Positions 54,364 through 60,449 of a stretch of 60,449 bases of DNA are shown piece by piece. Each line of letters opens with the position of its first letter. The first letter of the stretch is position 1. A model generated the notes under the pieces. It did not search any database and was not told the DNA's origin. It saw only the letters and a program-made list of their open reading frames with translations. The stretch lies in NCBI GenBank assembly GCA_945900785.1, contig CAMDJM010000024.1:1-60449 (forward strand). Direction: 5' to 3'. This DNA comes from Akkermansia muciniphila. GTDB taxonomy: Bacteria > Verrucomicrobiota > Verrucomicrobiia > Verrucomicrobiales > V1-33. The translations under genes and the position numbers were made by a program.

Positions 54364-54400
54364 AAAAAAACCGCCCGGTGCTTTTCAGGCGGCCGGGCGG
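54364..54400 (-). terminator. Rho-independent terminator of the GAPDH gene
   Basis: On the minus strand the stem CCGCCCGG / CCGGGCGG is followed by a run of seven Ts (seen as AAAAAAA at 54364-54370 on the plus strand). It lies 30 bases after the GAPDH stop. Confidence 0.88.
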
Positions 54401-54429
54401 CTTTGGAATAACGGAATGCAAACCGGAAT

Positions 54430-55554
<1,125 letters not shown>

Positions 55555-55698
55555 TTAACGCCGACGGGGCCAGTCGTCAATCGGCAAGGGCTCCGAAAAC
55601 CGCCCGCTGCCTGCTGCCGCCTTGTCCCGCCTTCCCGCACAGCACCGGCCCTTGCGCTCCGGCAAATTCCATATAAAGAGAGAACTGCCCGTCAACCC

Positions 55699-55771
<73 letters not shown>

Positions 55772-55787
55772 CTTTATTATCAACGGT

Positions 55788-56105
55788 TTACGCGGAATTG
55801 GCCTTGGCGGTATACCAAAATTGGATACCAATATGCGCCGTCGAACATCCGCTGGTGCCCTTCCGGCGCACGTATGTTTCGCTCTTCTTCAAGGTAGAGG
55901 AGTGGCCATTTACCGTGTAGGTTGGAGACGATACGGGGTCGGATTCACCAGGGAATTGAACGGTGCCGAACTCTTGCACCTGCACTTGGTCTCCCAAGGT
56001 GCTGGCCATGACCCGCATCTGCTCCATGCATTGGCCGATAGGCCCATGGCACTTCCCTCGGAAGGCTGGATCAGTTTGATTGCCGTTCGGAGGTCCCCCC
56101 GTCAT
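55788..56105 (-). CDS. Small protein of unknown function beside the tRNA
   Basis: The product is 105 residues from ATG 56105. It contains a region rich in Met and Gln (GQCMEQMRVMASTLGDQVQV), followed by SDPVSSPTYTVNGHSSTLKK and a basic end. I do not recognise it, but it has balanced composition and is open on only this strand for its length. It ends 17 bases past the tRNA gene, which it faces. Confidence 0.5.
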   Translation of the reverse strand: MTGGPPNGNQTDPAFRGKCHGPIGQCMEQMRVMASTLGDQVQVQEFGTVQFPGESDPVSSPTYTVNGHSSTLKKSETYVRRKGTSGCSTAHIGIQFWYTAKANSA

Positions 56106-56263
56106 GGTATCTGCTCCTGACCGGGGAAACGGTCAGTCAGGGGATTTTTCCAAGCCCACTGATGAGTGGCCGTGGCACCTGTGCCATGGCCCCAGGAGCA
56201 GCAGGATCAGCAGGATGAGAAAGAGACTGGTTCGATGACCCCGCACTCCAGGCGGTCGCATCG

Positions 56264-56445
56264 ATGGACGCAGACAACCGCCCCTTAAAAAAGCTGGTGC
56301 CGCACTCCTATGCGAACTTTGGCAGGCGGAGAAGGACCGAAACGAATCCGACGGCCCCACGCACGACGAAGTCATCAAAGATATGCTCGCGTTGCTGAGT
56401 GCGAAGGAAGTCGCCGCGCTAGCGCTTGTAGTCTGGACGAAGTGA
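56264..56445 (+). CDS. Small ORF joined by a candidate -1 ribosomal frameshift
   Basis: ATG 56264 opens MDADNRPLKK and then meets A AAA AAG (56287-56293) in phase. Slipping back one base gives a second frame: AGAALLCELWQAEKDRNESD, GPTHDEVIKDMLALLSAKEV, AALALVVWTK and TGA at 56443-56445, for a 60-residue product with a helical C-terminal half. Neither frame alone makes a sensible gene: the first loses protein character right after the heptamer, the second has no start. A missing A in the run (seven As would restore the frame) is the simple alternative. The ORF stops 69 bases before the membrane protease gene on the same strand. Confidence 0.5.
56287..56293 (+). promoter_or_regulatory. A AAA AAG slippery heptamer in frame
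   Basis: The heptamer follows TT so that zero-frame codons are TTA AAA AAG, the most efficient bacterial -1 slip site, as in dnaX and several IS elements. No strong stem-loop could be seen just downstream; a weak TGCC/GGCA pairing is possible. It may also be a sequencing error site. Confidence 0.45.
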
Positions 56446-56514
56446 CCCCGTTTCTCAAAGATCACGGAAAACACCTCCGTTGATTCGACTGTGATACTGT
56501 TGTAGCGGAAAGTC

Positions 56515-58728
56515 ATGGGCGGCGAACCTTTATCTGCATCAACCTCAGTCACGCTTTTTTGCGCCAAGCTGAATATCGAAATTGAGTTCAATCTGGACTG
56601 CGGGAGTTTCGCCAGAATCGGTTCCGGTCAAGACATGGAGATTACCATTCCGATCTCTGGAGTTAAGGATTTCGAGCTTAAATTGGATCGCGACGCGACG
56701 GGTCACCTCATCGCCTCGGATGGGGCGAATACGCATGTGGTTACGGAAGAAACCGGGCTCTACATTGGGTCGCATCACTTTACTCTCAGACCCTCCCGTG
56801 CCCCAGTCCCATCTTTTCACCACGATTCTGAATTTCAGATCCCGGAAAACCATCAGGTCTTTACCCAACCTTCCCAACCGTCCGTTCACGCCCCTTGGCA
56901 CGGATTAGGCGACAAGGCAAAATTGCTATTCGCAGGGTTCCTTCTTGCCATTGGTGTCATCACAGCAAGCTTCCTCGTCAAAGAAAGATCGGTATCGGGG
57001 AACAATTCCACTTCGACACAATCCAGCGACTCAGCAAAAGCGTTGGAGCCGTCCATCGAATCTTCTCCGGACAAGCCACAGCCATTACCGGTAGCCCATG
57101 GGGCGACTCCGAAATCAAGGGATTTGGTCGATTGGAGCCGCATCGCCGAAGAGGTAAAAAAGTCCGTATTCCAATTGAATGTTCTGAATGAACATGGGCA
57201 GCCCTACGCTTTGGGAACAGCTTTCTGCATGGAGCCGGGAGGGTATCTTATAACCAATGCCCATGTCATCAGAGGATCCGAAAGTTTCGAGGCTGTCACC
57301 GCACAAGGGGCTATCTTCAAGGTAACAAATGTAAGACATTTTGATGAAGCCCACGATCTCGCCGTTCTTGAAATTGAGGCCCGCGAATGGACTGGGTTGA
57401 AACTCGCCGGGCCTGATAGGCCGAAGGTGGGTGATCCCGTCGCCGCCTATGGCAGCCCGAAAGGAATGCAAGGCACCTTCAGTGAAGGAGTGGTTTCCGC
57501 TCTCCGCCCCGGATCCGACCTGGGTGAAAAGCAGATGGGCGACCTGATCCAGATCAGTGCTCCGATCTCCAACGGATCAAGCGGGTCCCCGGTCCTAAAT
57601 GCGCAAGGCGAGGTGATCGGCGTTGCTACGCTGGTGCTGCGATCAAGTCAAAACATGAATTTCGCCGTTCCTGTCAGCGCTCTGAAGCAACTGTTGGAAA
57701 CGAAACCGTTGTCGAAAGGCGAGTTCGAGTCACAGGGGGCACTCGCCAATCAGCAAGCCAACTCTGAGAAAAAGGACATCGATACCCTGCCGACAGCGCC
57801 ATCCCCTGACCAACAATTCGCATCCGATCCTGAAAGCCAGGGGTTTGAAATCGCTAAGAAAGCGTCTAATTGGATAGAAGCATTCAGAATCGCCAAATCG
57901 CTGGTGTCAAGGCACCCTGAATCATCGACCGCTCATTTCGAGATGGGTTTTGCAGCTTCTGAACTGTCGTTGCACGAGGTCGCCCTGCGGTCATATCAGG
58001 AATCCATTGCCAGAGACCCCGAGAGTTCCTCTGCTTGGAACAATCTGGGCTGTGTTTATGGTATCCTCAAAAAACCATTGGACGCGGAAAAGGCCTTCGC
58101 CCGTGCTGCGGAGTTAGAGCCATCAGATATCCTCGCGTGGACGAATCTTGCGCGATTCCGGGTAGTCAATAAGAAGTGGGCGGAGGCCAGTCAGGCACTC
58201 ATGGCACTGGCGCAAGTTGATAAGTCCGCTTCCGATAAATTTCTGGCAGATATCCAAAAGGTATTCAGCCGCTCCTGGCCCGAAGGATTACATGCGATGA
58301 CCGCAAGTTACAGGGCACGGTATCCCCTTGCCACTTCGGATCCGGAATCCCTGGGAAAAAAACTGGCCGCGCGGTTTTTATCTTTCGGTGCAGGCGATAA
58401 CGTGGATGCGGAGTTGAGGAGTTACGCGGATGTCGTCGAACCGTATTTTGGCGAAGCCCGGAAGGAGGCCAGGGAGATTCTCAAGGACCTCATCGAGTAT
58501 CGCCGGAAATGGCCCGCCCGCAGTTATGATCTGAACGGTTTTGAGTCGGCAAAACTTAACTCCTCCAAAAATCTTTTAATAGCACGATATTCCTTCGTAT
58601 ATCAAGTCGCCGGCAATGGCAAACAACGAAAAGGGATCATCAAGCAGGAAACCACTTTTTTCCGTATTTCGGAGGATTTCTGGATCGTAAAGGGAGTCCG
58701 CACGCTTAGCAGCAGCAAAGAAGAATAA
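56515..58728 (+). CDS. Membrane trypsin-like protease with N-terminal FHA-like and C-terminal TPR regions
   Basis: The product is 737 residues. Residues of about 15-95 have an FHA-like beta-sandwich pattern (FARIGSGQDMEITIPISG) but lack its phosphopeptide Ser/His set. A membrane helix follows (LLFAGFLLAIGVITASFLV, about 137-155). The HtrA/trypsin-like domain has His 250 in LITNAHVI, Asp 281 in AHDLAVLEI and Ser 356 in NGSSGSPVLN, so the triad is complete. Two or three TPRs follow (about 440-560), as in AHFEMGFAASELSLHEVALR. There is no PDZ domain. It may be a membrane protease controlled by a cytoplasmic sensor. It sits in accessory DNA after the tRNA. Confidence 0.85.
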   Translation: MGGEPLSASTSVTLFCAKLNIEIEFNLDCGSFARIGSGQDMEITIPISGVKDFELKLDRDATGHLIASDGANTHVVTEETGLYIGSHHFTLRPSRAPVPSFHHDSEFQIPENHQVFTQPSQPSVHAPWHGLGDKAKLLFAGFLLAIGVITASFLVKERSVSGNNSTSTQSSDSAKALEPSIESSPDKPQPLPVAHGATPKSRDLVDWSRIAEEVKKSVFQLNVLNEHGQPYALGTAFCMEPGGYLITNAHVIRGSESFEAVTAQGAIFKVTNVRHFDEAHDLAVLEIEAREWTGLKLAGPDRPKVGDPVAAYGSPKGMQGTFSEGVVSALRPGSDLGEKQMGDLIQISAPISNGSSGSPVLNAQGEVIGVATLVLRSSQNMNFAVPVSALKQLLETKPLSKGEFESQGALANQQANSEKKDIDTLPTAPSPDQQFASDPESQGFEIAKKASNWIEAFRIAKSLVSRHPESSTAHFEMGFAASELSLHEVALRSYQESIARDPESSSAWNNLGCVYGILKKPLDAEKAFARAAELEPSDILAWTNLARFRVVNKKWAEASQALMALAQVDKSASDKFLADIQKVFSRSWPEGLHAMTASYRARYPLATSDPESLGKKLAARFLSFGAGDNVDAELRSYADVVEPYFGEARKEAREILKDLIEYRRKWPARSYDLNGFESAKLNSSKNLLIARYSFVYQVAGNGKQRKGIIKQETTFFRISEDFWIVKGVRTLSSSKEE

Positions 58729-59240
58729 GGCAACAGGGTGCAACTTTCAGGCTGAAGAAGTGTCAAGATTGGGCGGCGATCTCCGGCCAAGTCCAGATTA
58801 ATAACGAAGGGGTCGGGGGAGAGTGTTCACCATCTCCATCCGGATCTCCGGAGTGGACATCAATGGAATTTTGGACAAGGCCGAAGCGGTGGACAACTGT
58901 CAGCGGAACCGGGTGGCGCGGGTGAAAACTTGTTGTTTGAATCTCCCGGAGTGAATCGCTTCGATCAGGTATTCTTCCGTCATCCTTTCCGATGGAAGGG
59001 AACGGACCGGGAGGCGGATATCCAGTTCGGCAACGTCCGGGAAATGGGGGAGGAAATGATTGAATCCCGCAGCGGGAGGTAGCCGCCTTGGAGCGCTTGG
59101 ACCACCCGATCATCCTGCGGGCCCCCAAAAGAATTTTTTGCTATCGGCTGATGGATCTTGGATTGGAATGGCACCTCATTGAGCTGGGGTGGGAATTGGC
59201 TGAATCCAGGGAAGGCGAGGAATTCATCTTTAGTCTGGAC
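58729..59240. other. 512-base region with broken reading frames
   Basis: No intact gene is seen. On the minus strand a frame with protein-like composition (AGFNHFLPHFPDVAELDIRL, MTEEYLIEAIHSGRFKQQVF) runs for about 75 codons to a TGA near 58908 without a start, preceded by another frame with similar character. These may be debris of a lost gene. It separates the membrane protease from the lectin fusion. Confidence 0.45.
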
Positions 59241-60449
59241 TCAATTCAGACTGACCCGGACCCGGTAGAACCAATGGGATGAAAAGGGCACCCCCAGCGG
59301 GACGGTGACCCTTGTTCCATTGCCTATGAACATCAATACCTCCGACCATCCGGCAGGGTTGGCGGGATTCACGGAGCGTTCCACCCGATAACTGCGACCT
59401 GAAACGGTCGGGAACTTGAGGGCGTGGGCAGTGGGAGTGTATTCAAATTCGATGCCGAAACGATCCGACCCGTTGTTTGGCGCGGTCTGGAACAATTCCA
59501 ATTCCTGCCGGTTGGTGAAGCCGTCGGCGTCGAGGTCTTCATCCGCGTCCTGGATTCCATCCCCATCAGTGTCCTTCATCATTGGGTTGGTGGCGGTGAG
59601 TTTGACCTCGGTCCCATCGCTCAGGAGGTCGCCATCCGTGTCGGATTTTTTGGGGTCTGTCAGGTAAACGCTGACCTCTTCCTGATCCTTCAGGCCGTCA
59701 TTGTCCGTATCATTCAACCGCGGCGAGGTGCCCAGCGCGGCTTCCTCGGCATTGGTGAGGGTGTCACCGTCGTCGTCGTCCGCTCCATCGCGGATGCCGT
59801 TGCCGTCGCTGTCCTGGTTCAAGGGGTTGAACTGGAACCTGACCTCGAAGCCATCGCCCAGCCCGTCGCCGTCCGTGTCCGCACGGAGCGGATGGGTGCC
59901 GCGTGTCCTTTCCTGGCCGTCTCTCAAACCATCATCGTCGGAATCGGCGTCCGTGGGACTGCTGGCGTAGCCGATTTCCAGAATGTATCCCTCGCGGGTG
60001 GTTGAGCTGGTGCGGTCATACCACTTTCCGATCTCCCCGCCGGCTCCACCGGCGACCTCTGCGTAGTCGAGGGTGTTTCCGGTGACGATGCTGGGACTGT
60101 TGGCAGCCCAGCGCTGGAACAAAAAGGTTTCGCCATTCACCCAGGTCCATTGGCCTTCCGCCGCCGCGTCGCCCGCACCGATCCAAAGGCCGGTGTAGGA
60201 ATCCAGTGCATTGGCCCCCAGCGTTTCCATGGCACGGTTCCACCGGTTTTCGTCCGGGAACGATGCCAAATCGCCACCTTTCGCCATAGCATCGGTCCGG
60301 GCTGTCAGGGTAGCGTGCTCTTTCAGGTAGATTTCCTCGTATTTGACGCTGCGCCAGAGCCGCTCGATGAACACGTTGTCCATCCACCGTCCCTTGCCAT
60401 CCATGCTGATTTTAATGCCCAACTCCGTCAGCCGCTCCGTCCATTCATC
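59241..60449 (-). CDS. C-type-lectin/thrombospondin-type-3 protein fused in frame to a truncated transposase
   Basis: The frame enters from the right edge (60449) with 46 codons of an IS3 transposase, then continues without a stop into a C-type-lectin-like domain (ARTDAMAKGGDLASFPDENR ... GQWTWVNGETFLFQRWAAN, about 115 residues). Six calcium-binding type-3 repeats follow (for example DTDGDGLGDGFE, DTDNDGLKDQEE, DTDGDGIQDADED). A beta-sandwich with SGRSYRVERSVNPANPAGWS ends it. The original signal peptide and 5' end are gone, replaced by transposase codons, so the product is probably not exported. A chimera or a broken gene is the likely state. Confidence 0.8.
   Translation of the reverse strand, partial: DEWTERLTELGIKISMDGKGRWMDNVFIERLWRSVKYEEIYLKEHATLTARTDAMAKGGDLASFPDENRWNRAMETLGANALDSYTGLWIGAGDAAAEGQWTWVNGETFLFQRWAANSPSIVTGNTLDYAEVAGGAGGEIGKWYDRTSSTTREGYILEIGYASSPTDADSDDDGLRDGQERTRGTHPLRADTDGDGLGDGFEVRFQFNPLNQDSDGNGIRDGADDDDGDTLTNAEEAALGTSPRLNDTDNDGLKDQEEVSVYLTDPKKSDTDGDLLSDGTEVKLTATNPMMKDTDGDGIQDADEDLDADGFTNRQELELFQTAPNNGSDRFGIEFEYTPTAHALKFPTVSGRSYRVERSVNPANPAGWSEVLMFIGNGTRVTVPLGVPFSSHWFYRVRVSLN
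60312..60449 (-). mobile_element. IS3-family transposase fragment with catalytic Glu
   Basis: The frame WTERLTELGIKISMDGKGRW, MDNVFIERLWRSVKYEEIYL is the part of IS3-family OrfB around the third acidic residue (Glu in VFIERLW). It ends abruptly after YLKEHA where the normal protein would continue for some 50 residues. The rest of the IS lies outside the window or is deleted. Confidence 0.85.

Noticed and set aside
56133..56591. Minus-strand 152-codon ORF before the protease
   Set aside because: It overlaps the protease start and the frameshift ORF, and its composition is unlike a protein.
59088..59282. Plus-strand 64-codon ORF (LGLEWHLIELGWELAESREG)
   Set aside because: It has no ATG start, runs into the end of the lectin gene, and shows no family match; debris on the other strand is equally likely.

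Overview
The window looks like chromosomal DNA of a high-GC, Gram-negative, heterotrophic bacterium, most likely a Verrucomicrobiota (Verrucomicrobiales-like) species. This is inferred from gene content: an ECF sigma factor joined to a Ser/Thr kinase/WD40 receptor, very large secreted lamin-tail/CotH/beta-helix and GEVED proteins, a DUF3857-transglutaminase giant, secreted Hcp-like proteins, and LPS genes (lpxB, kdsD, an lptA-like gene). No rRNA gene is present to fix the taxonomy.

Layout. 1-0.2 kb: end of an IS3-type transposase. 0.4-4.2 kb: ECF sigma factor and membrane Ser/Thr kinase with WD40 repeats (ATGA overlap). 4.3-12.6 kb: a 2763-residue secreted lamin-tail/CotH/beta-helix protein. 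13.0-14.4 kb: a VapBC-like toxin-antitoxin pair and an OsmC protein. 14.5-21.4 kb: a divergent cluster in which two zinc-ribbon ORFs sit head to head, each leading into a papain-fold enzyme gene (DUF3857/transglutaminase on the left, C39-like cysteine peptidase on the right). 21.6-26.0 kb: a secreted glycoside-hydrolase-like protein and a YkgJ-type cysteine-cluster protein. 26.1-27.5 kb: two secreted Hcp-like genes, one stopped by TGA at a conserved Trp. 27.6-29.8 kb: ribH-nusB-lpxB. 30.0-32.8 kb: a ParD-like antitoxin without recognisable toxin, a PIG-L deacetylase and a ROK-type kinase. 33.1-36.4 kb: a GEVED/esterase gene frameshifted in a G run. 36.5-38.5 kb: P-loop NTPase, CbpM-like regulator and CbpA co-chaperone. 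38.5-41.2 kb: a stretch of gene decay (DUF6527 remnant, 5'-truncated PPC-domain protein, frameshifted membrane glycosyltransferase-like gene). 42.0-47.9 kb: a sugar-type ABC operon (mutarotase-like protein, lipoprotein binding protein, AroE-like dehydrogenase, double ATPase, permease with an unusual extracytoplasmic insert) closed by a terminator. 48.1-55.5 kb: an M28-like peptidase that has lost metal ligands, allophanate hydrolase, KdsD, an LptA-domain protein and GAPDH. 55.7 kb: a CAU tRNA, followed by accessory DNA with a small ORF that has a perfect A AAA AAG slippery heptamer, a membrane trypsin-like protease with TPRs, and a C-type-lectin/TSP3 protein fused in frame to a truncated IS3 transposase at the right edge.

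Running themes are (i) envelope and secretion functions, (ii) coupled operons with ATGA overlaps, and (iii) an unusual number of otherwise intact reading frames broken by one stop or one frame change. The breaks may be sequencing errors, real decay or, in two or three cases, recoding. The strongest candidates for undescribed biology are the -1 frameshift ORF next to the tRNA and the membrane protease, and the divergent zinc-ribbon/papain-fold cluster.
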